20,798 bases of DNA from DATEPR01 sp036503065 (GTDB lineage Bacteria > Actinomycetota > Actinomycetes > Mycobacteriales > Pseudonocardiaceae). The DNA is taken from positions 1 to 20,798 of the forward strand of contig DASXXM010000069.1 in the NCBI GenBank assembly GCA_036503065.1, written 5' to 3'. This document shows positions 8,106 to 14,912 of the stretch, piece after piece. The translations under genes were made by a program, and so were the position numbers. Position 1 is the first letter of the stretch. Every line of letters starts with the position of its first letter. The notes under the pieces were generated by a model that was not told the origin of the DNA, ran no database searches, and was given only the letters and a program-made list of their open reading frames with translations.

Positions 8106-9881
8106 CGAAGTCGTCGTGTACGCCGCCGCGTGCAGCGCGTACATGTCCGCGTAGTGACCGCGCCGGGCGAGCAACTCGGTGTGTGTGCCCAGTTCGACGA
8201 TAAGGCCGCCGTCCAGCACCACGATCAGGTCGGCGTCGCGCACCGTGGTGAACCGGTGGGACACGATCACGGTGATCGCGCCGGAACGCGATCCGCGGCC
8301 GCGCCGATACCGACGCAGCAGCGCGGCCTCGCTGTCCGGATCAAGACTGGCGGCCGGCTCGTCGAGCAACACGATGGCCGGCGTGGTCCGCATCCGGGCC
8401 CTGGCCAGCGCGAGCTTCTGCCACTGGCCCGCGGACAGATCGGTGCCGTCGGGAAAGGTTCGACCGAGCTGGGTGTCCAATCCGGACTCCAGGGTGGCCA
8501 GGACATCGGTCGCGCCTGCCGACTCCAGCGCCGCCAGTACCGCCGCGGTGTCGTCCAGCGCAGCGAGGTCGCCGATGCCGACCGCTTCCCTCGCCGGCAG
8601 TTCGAAGCGGCAGAAGTCCTGGAAGCAGGCCGTGACCCTGGCCCGCCACTCGTCCGGTGCGACGGCGGCGAGGTCCTGGCCGCCGAAGGTGATCCGGCCG
8701 GCGGACAACGGTTGCAGACCAGCAAGCAGACTGACCAAAGTAGACTTGCCCGCGCCGTTGTCGCCCACCACCGCGACCGTGGCGCCCGCGGGCAGGCGCA
8801 GGTCGACCGGACCCAGCGCAGGCGCTGCCTGGCCGGGGTAGGTGAACGAGACGCCGTCCAGGACAAGATCGCCACTCGGCGGCACGGTGCGACCGGTGCC
8901 GTCGGGGACGCCACCGCGCGGATAGTCGACGAGGCGTAGGTACAGCCCGACCGTGTCGAGCGCACGGAGCAGCCAGCCGACCAGCCAGCTCAGGCCGGTG
9001 ATGGCGCCGACGAGTCGGGTACTCAGCAGGATGACGAGGACCGCCTGGCCGACCGAGCCGGTCCCGTTGACCACCGACCGCGCCACGACGTACAGGCCAC
9101 CCACGAGCGCGGCGCTGAAGAACAGCCACCCGGCCGACACCGCGAGCGCACCCTTGACCCGGGCCGCCTCACGCGGGCCGCTCGCGGCGACGAACGCCGC
9201 CCGGTGCCGCGCCGAGATCTCGCCGGAAAGCCGGTACAACCGCACTTCTCTGGCCGGTGCGGGATCGGTGGCCAGCGAGAACAGGGCCAGCCGGCGGCGA
9301 TCGGCCTCGGCGCCCGCCAGTTCCGCCGCCGCGACGATCCGCGCCTGCCAGCGGGTGGCGAACGCCAGCGGCACGATGGTCAACGGCAGCAGCGCCAGCA
9401 GCGGACTCGCCCCGACCAGCAGGACCAGCGCGCCCGCGAACCTGGCCAGCAGATTCGCGTTCTCCACGATCGCGGCCGTCGCATTGCCGAACTGGCCACG
9501 GCGTTGCCGCACCAGTTCTGCCGTGTCGAGGAACTCGGGATCCTGGTAGTGTCCGATGTGGACCGGACTGGAGCACAGGTTCATCAGCCGCCGGTCGAAC
9601 TCCAGTCCGACGCGTTGTTGCAGCACCAGCCGCAGGTCGGTCGCGATCGCGCTGGCCTGGTGCACGAAGACGGTCACCACGAGCAGCAGCACCCCGCCGC
9701 GCACCGTTTCGGTCAGGCTGCGCGCGCCCGCGCCGTCGACCATCCACTGTAGACCAACGGCCTGCAGGGCCGCGACGACGTTGAGCAGCGGGGAGAGCGC
9801 CAGCACCACGAGCGCGCGCCGGGGATCGACCTTGACCGCGGTGCCGACCAGCAGCCGGATGGCGGTGAGACTCTTACGCAC
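7992..9881 (-). CDS. ABC exporter, permease-ATPase fusion (second of pair)
   Basis: This 629-residue half-transporter has an N-terminal membrane domain (about 1-315, several hydrophobic helices) fused to an ATPase domain. The ATPase shows Walker A GDNGAGKST (373-381), Q-loop Gln421, signature LSAGQ (482-486, a variant of LSGGQ), Walker B IVLLDEP (503-509) and H-loop His542. There is no C39 peptidase domain. The GTG start at 9881 overlaps the 3' end of the upstream exporter by 8 nt, and GGAGGA at 9889-9894 serves as SD. The two genes are therefore coupled and probably form a heterodimeric exporter. Both keep a catalytic Glu after Walker B. The last 38 codons run antisense into the LuxR gene and look like a dispensable tail after the usual family end (HYADMYALH). 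The cargo is unknown; a modified peptide is the likeliest guess. Confidence 0.9.
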   Translation of the reverse strand: MRKSLTAIRLLVGTAVKVDPRRALVVLALSPLLNVVAALQAVGLQWMVDGAGARSLTETVRGGVLLLVVTVFVHQASAIATDLRLVLQQRVGLEFDRRLMNLCSSPVHIGHYQDPEFLDTAELVRQRRGQFGNATAAIVENANLLARFAGALVLLVGASPLLALLPLTIVPLAFATRWQARIVAAAELAGAEADRRRLALFSLATDPAPAREVRLYRLSGEISARHRAAFVAASGPREAARVKGALAVSAGWLFFSAALVGGLYVVARSVVNGTGSVGQAVLVILLSTRLVGAITGLSWLVGWLLRALDTVGLYLRLVDYPRGGVPDGTGRTVPPSGDLVLDGVSFTYPGQAAPALGPVDLRLPAGATVAVVGDNGAGKSTLVSLLAGLQPLSAGRITFGGQDLAAVAPDEWRARVTACFQDFCRFELPAREAVGIGDLAALDDTAAVLAALESAGATDVLATLESGLDTQLGRTFPDGTDLSAGQWQKLALARARMRTTPAIVLLDEPAASLDPDSEAALLRRYRRGRGSRSGAITVIVSHRFTTVRDADLIVVLDGGLIVELGTHTELLARRGHYADMYALHAAAYTTTSSAAVENGWQVPPGVHVELAVDPGEVALHGTNGHGEPT

Positions 9882-11676
9882 GACGACTTCCTCCGGATAC
9901 GTCGAAGGGTTCGGACTGCACCCGGAACATCCGCGCGTACCGGCCGTCGGCTTCGACGAGCTCGTCGTGCGTGCCGAACTCGCTGATGCGCCCGTCTCGC
10001 ACCACGGCGATCCGGTCGGCGAGGCGGACGGTGGCGAACCGGTGCGAGACCAGGATCGTGGTGAGCCCGGCGGTGATGTCGAGGAAGCGGGCGTAGAGCT
10101 CGTGCTCGGCCCGCACGTCCAGGTGCGCCGTTGGTTCGTCCAGGACGAGCACCCGGGCGCCGTGCCGCACCGCGTAGAGCGCCCGGCTCAGCGCCAGCCG
10201 CTGCCACTGCCCGCCGGACAGGTCCGTGCCGTCGGTGTAGGCGCCGCTGAGCACGGTGTCCCAGCCGTTGGCCAGACCGGCTTCGACGCCGAGAAACCCA
10301 CCGAGCCGGGCGGCCTCGACCAGGTCGTCGTCGGCCGTGTCTCCCTCGATCCAGCCGAAACCCACGTTGTCGCGTACCGAGAACGGGTAGCGGACGAAGT
10401 CCTGGAACACCACGGCCAACTGCCGGCGCCATGCGGCCGGGTCGTAGTCGCTCAGGTCCTGGCCGTCGACGGTGATCCGGCCGCTGTCGGGCAGGTACAG
10501 CCCGGCCAGCAGCTTGGTGATCGTGCTCTTGCCGGCACCGTTGTCCCCGACGATCGCGAGCGACGAACCTGCCGGCACGACCAGGTCCAGGTCGTCGAGC
10601 ACCGGCCCCCGGCCCCCGGCATAGCCGAACCGCACCTTCTCGAAGCGGATCTCCCGCTGCGGCAACCCAGACGCGGTGCGAGATCCGGGCGTCCCGGGTG
10701 TGTCCAGTCGGCCGACCGCCACCGCCGCCGGCACCGCGGCACTCGCGGTGTGCAGCAGCCACTGGAGGTCACCGCTGAAGCCGAAGGCGAACATGCCCAG
10801 CAGTGCCTGCAGGGCGACGGCCAGTTGTTCGGCCGACAGCGTGCCGCGGCCGGCCAGGTAGGCGAGGGGTAGCACCACGGCGACGTGCGCGACGAGCAGG
10901 AGCACCACGGCCAGCGCGTGCCGCCGGGGGCTCACCCGCGCCCGGCGCAGCTGCACCATGCCGTCCCACCATGCCGTGGTGAACCGGTCGACGAGCCACG
11001 AGCGCAGGCCGAACAGGCGCACCTCCTTGGCCGCGAACGGGGTGGTCGCCACCTCACGCAGATAGGCGGCCCGGCGCAGCCGCGCGGTCTCGCCCGCGTG
11101 GGCCGACACGGACCGCTCGATCTCCTTCTCCTGCCAGCGGCCGGTGACCACCCAGGCCGCGCCCAGCACCAGCGGCATCCACCACTGGCCCGCCCAACCG
11201 AGCAGGACGGCACACGCCAATCCGGTCAGCCGCAACGGAACCAGGCCCGCCAACGCGGTGACCGCCTGGCCGGGCAGGTGCGAACCGAGCCCGATGGCCC
11301 TGGCCCGCTCGATCCGGTCGGCCACGTCCGCGTCGTCCAGATGCCCGATCTGGGCCGGGCGCAGCGCGCCGTCGACCGTGTGCTGCGCCATCGCGCCGTC
11401 CACCGCGGTGCCCAGCCGCGCCGCCATCATGGTGCGGATCGGGTCGAGGACCACGTCGAACACCAGCACGATCGCGAACAACACGAGCCCGAACACGATG
11501 CCGTGCAGTGATCTTGCCGAATCCGTCAACGCGGCCACCAGCCGTCCCGTCGCGAGTGGCAGCAGCGTGCCGCCTGCCACCTGCGCGACGATGAGCAGCG
11601 CGAGCACGAAGGTCAGTCCGCCTGCGATCCGGGGCAGCCTGCTGACCAACGCGAGAACTCCATTGTGGACTTTCAT
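9874..11676 (-). CDS. ABC exporter, permease-ATPase fusion (first of pair)
   Basis: This 600-residue half-transporter has a membrane domain (about 1-320) and a canonical ATPase domain: Walker A GDNGAGKST (378-386), LSGGQ (486-490), Walker B VLVLDEP (509-515) and H-loop His545. No peptidase or substrate-binding domain is attached. The ATG at 11676 (MKVHNGVLALV...) is chosen because the hydrophobic domain begins there and GGAGGG lies 12 nt upstream. The frame stays open to a GTG at 11766, but that extension would be hydrophilic and would translate through a strong hairpin. It is the second gene of an apparent transcript that starts with the 10-codon ORF, and it overlaps the following exporter by 8 nt. 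Confidence 0.9.
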   Translation of the reverse strand: MKVHNGVLALVSRLPRIAGGLTFVLALLIVAQVAGGTLLPLATGRLVAALTDSARSLHGIVFGLVLFAIVLVFDVVLDPIRTMMAARLGTAVDGAMAQHTVDGALRPAQIGHLDDADVADRIERARAIGLGSHLPGQAVTALAGLVPLRLTGLACAVLLGWAGQWWMPLVLGAAWVVTGRWQEKEIERSVSAHAGETARLRRAAYLREVATTPFAAKEVRLFGLRSWLVDRFTTAWWDGMVQLRRARVSPRRHALAVVLLLVAHVAVVLPLAYLAGRGTLSAEQLAVALQALLGMFAFGFSGDLQWLLHTASAAVPAAVAVGRLDTPGTPGSRTASGLPQREIRFEKVRFGYAGGRGPVLDDLDLVVPAGSSLAIVGDNGAGKSTITKLLAGLYLPDSGRITVDGQDLSDYDPAAWRRQLAVVFQDFVRYPFSVRDNVGFGWIEGDTADDDLVEAARLGGFLGVEAGLANGWDTVLSGAYTDGTDLSGGQWQRLALSRALYAVRHGARVLVLDEPTAHLDVRAEHELYARFLDITAGLTTILVSHRFATVRLADRIAVVRDGRISEFGTHDELVEADGRYARMFRVQSEPFDVSGGSRRA

Positions 11677-11727
11677 GGCACGTGTTCGCCCTCCGCCAGG
11701 TGGAATCGCTGTGCGCCGTGGCCGGAT

Positions 11728-11760
11728 GTGGTGGTCGCCCCGTTCGCGGGCGACCACCAC
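11728..11760 (-). terminator. Strong hairpin between 10-codon ORF and exporter genes
   Basis: On the minus strand a perfect 13-bp stem (GTGGTGGTCGCCC / GGGCGACCACCAC) with a 7-nt loop begins 6 nt after the TGA of the 10-codon ORF and ends 51 nt before the exporter start. No U-tract follows. It may be a partial terminator that makes the peptide message more abundant than the exporter message, or part of an attenuator that responds to translation of the small ORF. I could not see an obvious competing antiterminator pairing. Confidence 0.7.
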
Positions 11761-11766
11761 CATCAC

Positions 11767-11799
11767 TCAGCTACCGACGGTCGTGGGCGGGTACGCCAT
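11767..11799 (-). CDS. 10-residue peptide ORF: possible RiPP precursor or leader peptide
   Basis: This ORF is ATG plus nine codons and TGA, encoding MAYPPTTVGS. A near-perfect SD (AGGAGGTGA) sits at the right distance, which is far stronger than expected for a random short ORF. It is the first reading frame of the exporter-pair transcript, is followed by a strong hairpin and lies divergent to a radical SAM enzyme. It has a Tyr, a Pro-Pro pair and Thr/Ser residues but no Cys or Trp. Two readings are possible. It may be a minimal substrate of the radical SAM enzyme: very short RiPP precursors exist, for example the pentapeptide-encoding biarylitide genes. Or it may be a regulatory leader peptide whose Pro-Pro stalls ribosomes to control the exporters. 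The sequence shows only that it is probably translated. Confidence 0.55.
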   Translation of the reverse strand: MAYPPTTVGS

Positions 11800-11804
11800 G
11801 ATGG

Positions 11805-11814
11805 TCACCTCCTC
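11805..11814 (-). promoter_or_regulatory. Near-perfect Shine-Dalgarno of the 10-codon ORF
   Basis: The minus strand reads GAGGAGGTGA here, 5 nt before the ATG at 11799. It is the best ribosome binding site in the exporter region and is the main evidence that the 10-codon ORF is real. Confidence 0.75.
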
Positions 11815-11941
11815 CCGCGAGTTTCTCGCGAGGTCTTCACGAGGATGCGATGGCAACGCTAATCCGCGCGGCGCCCGAGCAGATCCGTAGTCGAGTACGC
11901 AAATGCGCCCGGCGAATACGGAGATCGTCCTGCCGGTAGCA

Positions 11942-12023
11942 CCTACGCACGGTGTCCTACGTGTTGGCAGGTGGTCGGTTGCGTACCGTCCTACGGACGA
12001 CCGGAGCGCGGCGGAATCGTAGG
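11942..12023. promoter_or_regulatory. Divergent promoter region with four CCTACG hexamers
   Basis: The 270-bp gap between the small peptide ORF and the radical SAM gene contains CCTACG at 11942-11947, 11956-11961 and 11990-11995, and its complement CGTAGG at 12018-12023. The second and third copies share a longer core, GTCCTACG. Four copies in about 80 bp between divergent genes suggest binding sites for a common regulator, possibly the LuxR protein encoded at 5544-8105. This is inference from clustering only. Confidence 0.35.
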
Positions 12024-12070
12024 TTTCGAACCCAGGAATGTCGTTGGCCCGTCAGTCTGGAGTAGCGCCG

Positions 12071-13192
12071 ATGGATATCGTTCAGGATCCGAACGTCGTC
12101 ATCTGGGACGTCACGTTCGCCTGCCCACTACGTTGCAGTCACTGCTATACCGAGTCGGGCCGGCGCAGCGCCCGGAACCTCGGTCACGACGAAATGCTGC
12201 GCGTCGCCGACGCGATCATCTCCCTGAAACCGCAGATGATCACCCTGTGTGGCGGCGAACCACTGACCATCAAGCAGATCGTCGACGTGGCCCGGCACTT
12301 CACCGAAGCCGGCATCAATGTCTTTCTCTACACCAGCGGATGGGCACTCCCGGCGCCGATGGTCGAGTCACTTGCCGACGTGGTGGCCAAGATCGTGGTA
12401 AGCCTCGACGGCGCAACACCGCAGATGCACGACCAGGTCAGAGGACGAACCGGCTCCTTCGAACGGGCGACCGGCGCCCTCGCTCGAATCGACGCCGAGG
12501 TCGGCCGCAGAATCGCGGCAGGCGTCCGGGCACCCCGGTTCGGCATCGACTATGTCGTGATACGCAGCAATTTCGACCAGCTCGACGCGCTGTGCACGGA
12601 GGTGGCACCCCGATTCCCACATCTGGAATCCGTGTCGTTCGGCGCAGTCGTGCCCACCGGCCTGGCCAGCCGCCCGTCATTCGTGGACGAGGAGTTGCTC
12701 AGCGACGAGCAGGTCGCCGAACTGGTGGCGCCGGAAACCCTCCGCAGGCTCCAACAGGCCGCCCCGCCCTCCGTCACCGTAGCCACCAACGACAATTTCG
12801 AAGTACAGATGAACCCCGACTACATCGCCGGCAACCCCAACTTCCGCCCCATGGAGATCGAGCCAGACGGCGAGGTACGCGGAATGCCGATCTACGAAGG
12901 CACGGTAGGCAGCCTGCTGACCGAGGACCCACGCGTACTGTGGCACCGGTCGCGGGCCCGCTGGGCAGACCCGTTCGTCCTGGAAAACCTCAACCGCATC
13001 CACACCCGCCGGGACTGGGCCGAAGCGGTCCGCCGCATCGACTACCGATTCGGCTCACCCGAAGTCCGCACCCGCATCGACAACCGCCCCGTCCACCTGC
13101 CCATCCTCGCCACCGACCACCCGACACCGGGCAGCCGAATCCGCCCCGGCCGGGTCACGGTCGGCGACGGCCCGGGACCGCGCCTGGCCTAG
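12071..13192 (+). CDS. Radical SAM enzyme with cysteine-less SPASM-like tail
   Basis: This 373-residue protein carries the radical SAM signature C18-x3-C22-x2-C25 (ACPLRCSHCY), which binds a 4Fe-4S cluster that cleaves S-adenosylmethionine, plus the GGEP motif (61-64). The segment at about 261-287 (IEPDGEVRGMPIYEGTVGSL) matches the layout of a SPASM/twitch entry, but Met272 stands where a Cys is expected. The only other cysteines are C60 and C175, so auxiliary clusters are unlikely. The ATG at 12071 is preferred over one at 12038 because GGAG lies 8-9 nt upstream of it. Peptide-modifying SPASM enzymes are its nearest relatives by eye. Its substrate is not known; the divergent 10-codon ORF is one candidate. 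The stop codon overlaps by three bases an opposite-strand frame ending in KNNDVC. Confidence 0.85.
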   Translation: MDIVQDPNVVIWDVTFACPLRCSHCYTESGRRSARNLGHDEMLRVADAIISLKPQMITLCGGEPLTIKQIVDVARHFTEAGINVFLYTSGWALPAPMVESLADVVAKIVVSLDGATPQMHDQVRGRTGSFERATGALARIDAEVGRRIAAGVRAPRFGIDYVVIRSNFDQLDALCTEVAPRFPHLESVSFGAVVPTGLASRPSFVDEELLSDEQVAELVAPETLRRLQQAAPPSVTVATNDNFEVQMNPDYIAGNPNFRPMEIEPDGEVRGMPIYEGTVGSLLTEDPRVLWHRSRARWADPFVLENLNRIHTRRDWAEAVRRIDYRFGSPEVRTRIDNRPVHLPILATDHPTPGSRIRPGRVTVGDGPGPRLA

Positions 13193-13236
13193 CAGACGTC
13201 GTTGTTCTTGAGGCACGGCCGCCGGACCTGGGGTAT
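13189..13236 (-). pseudogene. Possible remnant of a peptide C-terminus ending KNNDVC
   Basis: On the minus strand the codons before a TAG read IPQVRRPCLKNNDVC. About 71% of the bases match the C-terminal codons of the partial ORF at the right edge (YAEAQRSGRKNNDIF), including four identical codons AAG AAC AAC GAC placed two codons before the stop in both. No ATG, GTG, TTG or CTG occurs in this frame before it runs into the permease gene, so an intact gene is not supported. It may be a leftover of a duplicated peptide gene, or chance similarity. It overlaps the end of the radical SAM gene. Confidence 0.25.
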
Positions 13237-13322
13237 GTGGCCTGAACTGCCGGTTTCCGGTGGTCGTGCCGATCGGGTCCGGCCGGTCGGAGTCCTGCTC
13301 GCCGGGTGAATACCGTCCCGTT

Positions 13323-14663
13323 CTATGTTTCGGCGCGTCGTCGGCCGGTGTGGTTGAACAGCAGGTTCAGCACGAACGCGACCAGGGTCGCGCTGGTGAT
13401 CGCGCTGCCCGCGATGATCTGCGCCCAGGCGGGGAACCGGTGATAGATCTGCGGCGCGAGCACCGGCACCATGCCCACCCCGACCGCGACCGCGACGATG
13501 AGCAGGTTGCTGGTGCCGTCGAACTCGACCGTGCGCAGCGTGGCGATGCCCACCGCGGTGACCGTGGCGAACATGACCAGCCCGGCCGCGCCGATGACGG
13601 GACCGGGCAGGGACGCGACCACCGCACCCAGTTTGGGTAGCAGCCCGAGCAGGACCAGCAGCACTCCCGCGGTCGCGGTGACGTACCGGCTGCGGACCCT
13701 GGTCATGCCGACCAGGCCGACGTTCTGCGCGAACACCGTGTCCAGGAACGCGTTCATCAGGCCGCCGAGGATCCCGGACAGCCCGTCCGCGGCCATGCCG
13801 CGGGCCAGATCCGCTGTGCTCAACGGCTTTCCGGTCATCTCCCCGACGGCGAGCATGTCCGCGGTGGACTCGGTGAAGGTGACCAGCATGACCACACACA
13901 TGGAGATCACCGCCGCGATCGGAAAGCGCGGCGCGCCGAAGTGCAGCGGAGCGGTGATACCGAACCAACCGGCCGGACCGACCGACGAGAAGTTGGTCAG
14001 TCCCCACGCGACCGCGACGATCGTGCCGGCGACCAGGCCGAGCAGCACCGCGATCTGTGCCAGGAAACCGCGGGCCAGCCGGTTCAGCGCGACGATGAAC
14101 ACCACGATCCCGCCGGCCAGCAGCAGATTCCTGGGCGCGGCGTAGTCGGGTGCGGTGGCATCCTGGCCGGCGATCAGCCCGGCGGCCACACCGATCAGCG
14201 ACAGCCCGACCACGGTGATCACCACGCCGCTGACCAGCGGCGGGAAGAACCGGATCGCGCGGGCGAAGGGCACGGCCACGATCAGCCCGAACACCCCGGC
14301 CGCGATCATCGATCCGTACACAGAGGGCAGTCCGTACTGCGAACCGATCAGGATCATCGGGGTGACCGCGGTGAAGGTGGCGCCGGCCACGACCGGTAGC
14401 CGCACCCCGAGCACCCTGCCGATCCCGAGCGACTGCGCCAAGGTGATCAATCCGGCGACCAGCAGGTCGGCGTTGATCAGCAACCCGATGGTGGCGGTGG
14501 ACAGCTTCGCCGCGGCCCCGAACACCAGCGGCACTGTGACACAGCCGGTGTACATGACCAGCACGTGTTGCAGGCCGAGGACCGCGAGCCGGCCGGGGGC
14601 CAGTGGGGTGTCCACCGGATGCCGGTGCCCGTTCGCTGTCGCGGTCAGATCCCTTTCCACCAT
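13323..14663 (-). CDS. NCS2-family nucleobase permease (xanthine/uric acid/uracil type)
   Basis: This 446-residue membrane protein has about 12-14 hydrophobic segments. It carries the family signature QNVGLVGMT (Q-N-x-G-x4-T) and the preceding FTESTADMLAVGEMTGKPL segment typical of purine transporters of the NCS2/NAT family, which import nucleobases with protons. The TESTADMLAVGE stretch favours xanthine or uric acid over uracil, but specificity cannot be fixed by eye. The ATG at 14663 is chosen because upstream codons are not protein-like and fall in the region before the lanthipeptide terminator. No enzyme of purine breakdown is nearby, and the gene separates two peptide modules. A role in peptide production is not suggested by the family. 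Confidence 0.9.
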   Translation of the reverse strand: MVERDLTATANGHRHPVDTPLAPGRLAVLGLQHVLVMYTGCVTVPLVFGAAAKLSTATIGLLINADLLVAGLITLAQSLGIGRVLGVRLPVVAGATFTAVTPMILIGSQYGLPSVYGSMIAAGVFGLIVAVPFARAIRFFPPLVSGVVITVVGLSLIGVAAGLIAGQDATAPDYAAPRNLLLAGGIVVFIVALNRLARGFLAQIAVLLGLVAGTIVAVAWGLTNFSSVGPAGWFGITAPLHFGAPRFPIAAVISMCVVMLVTFTESTADMLAVGEMTGKPLSTADLARGMAADGLSGILGGLMNAFLDTVFAQNVGLVGMTRVRSRYVTATAGVLLVLLGLLPKLGAVVASLPGPVIGAAGLVMFATVTAVGIATLRTVEFDGTSNLLIVAVAVGVGMVPVLAPQIYHRFPAWAQIIAGSAITSATLVAFVLNLLFNHTGRRRAET

Positions 14664-14746
14664 GCCTGATCCAATCACGCGAGGATGCGCACCGCGCAGC
14701 GAGACCACGCAACCGACGCGTTGGTGAGCAGGGTGTCCGCGAAAGA

Positions 14747-14783
14747 GGGGTGGCCGCGGTGATGCCCCGACCGCAGCCACCCC
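14747..14783 (-). terminator. Terminator after the lanthipeptide precursor gene
   Basis: On the minus strand a 14-bp stem with one G-U pair (GGGGTGGCTGCGGT / ACCGCGGCCACCCC) and a 9-nt loop is followed by TCTTTC. It lies 26 nt past the precursor stop codon and 84 nt before the permease start, so it should end the lanKC-precursor transcript. Confidence 0.8.
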
Positions 14784-14808
14784 GTCAAGCGATGCCCGAG
14801 GAACGTTC

Positions 14809-14907
14809 CTATTCGCAGATGCTGCCCATGCTGCTGGTGGTGCGGTTCAGGCCGCACTGTGCGGGTTCGGCTTCGGGTTCGGCCTGTAGGCGAAGGACTT
14901 CTTCCAT
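14809..14907 (-). CDS. lanA: Class III lanthipeptide precursor (32 aa)
   Basis: This short gene follows lanKC and is coupled to it: its SD (AAGGAG, 14916-14921) overlaps the end of lanKC, and its ATG is 5 nt after the lanKC stop. The leader begins MEEVLRLQAEPEAEP; the VLRLQ segment matches the amphipathic I/L-x-x-L-Q type recognition motif of class III leaders. The likely core is CGLNRTTSSMGSICE, with Thr23, Thr24, Ser25, Ser26 and Ser29 as dehydration sites and Cys18 and Cys31. Thr23-x2-Ser26-x4-Cys31 fits the relaxed S/T-x2-S/T-x2-5-C labionin/lanthionine pattern. Cys18 precedes every Ser/Thr, which is unusual, so it may lie in the leader or form a disulfide. A strong terminator follows. 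No leader protease gene is present in the window. Confidence 0.85.
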   Translation of the reverse strand: MEEVLRLQAEPEAEPAQCGLNRTTSSMGSICE

Positions 14908-14912
14908 GTTGA

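Noticed and set aside
11677..11766. Extension of the first exporter to a GTG directly after the stop of the 10-codon ORF
   Set aside because: It would add 30 hydrophilic residues encoded by the 13-bp hairpin; the hydrophobic domain and a GGAGGG site support the ATG at 11676. Reinitiation cannot be fully excluded.
11767..11799. Lasso-peptide leader
   Set aside because: The Y-PP...VG pattern only vaguely recalls lasso leaders, the spacing differs, there is no core after it, and no lasso cyclase or protease is present.
12038..12070. Radical SAM start at the ATG at 12038
   Set aside because: No SD is at a workable distance, whereas the ATG at 12071 has GGAG 8-9 nt upstream and leads directly into the conserved N-terminal strand.
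13193..13322. Terminator between the radical SAM gene and the convergent permease
   Set aside because: Only short or wobble-rich stems (CCGG-TTT-CCGG near 13250) are visible; none is strong enough to call.
13189..14712. Long minus-strand frame covering the permease and ending KNNDVC
   Set aside because: It is an Arg/Gly-rich shadow of the permease gene; only its last 15 codons, past the permease stop, attract attention.
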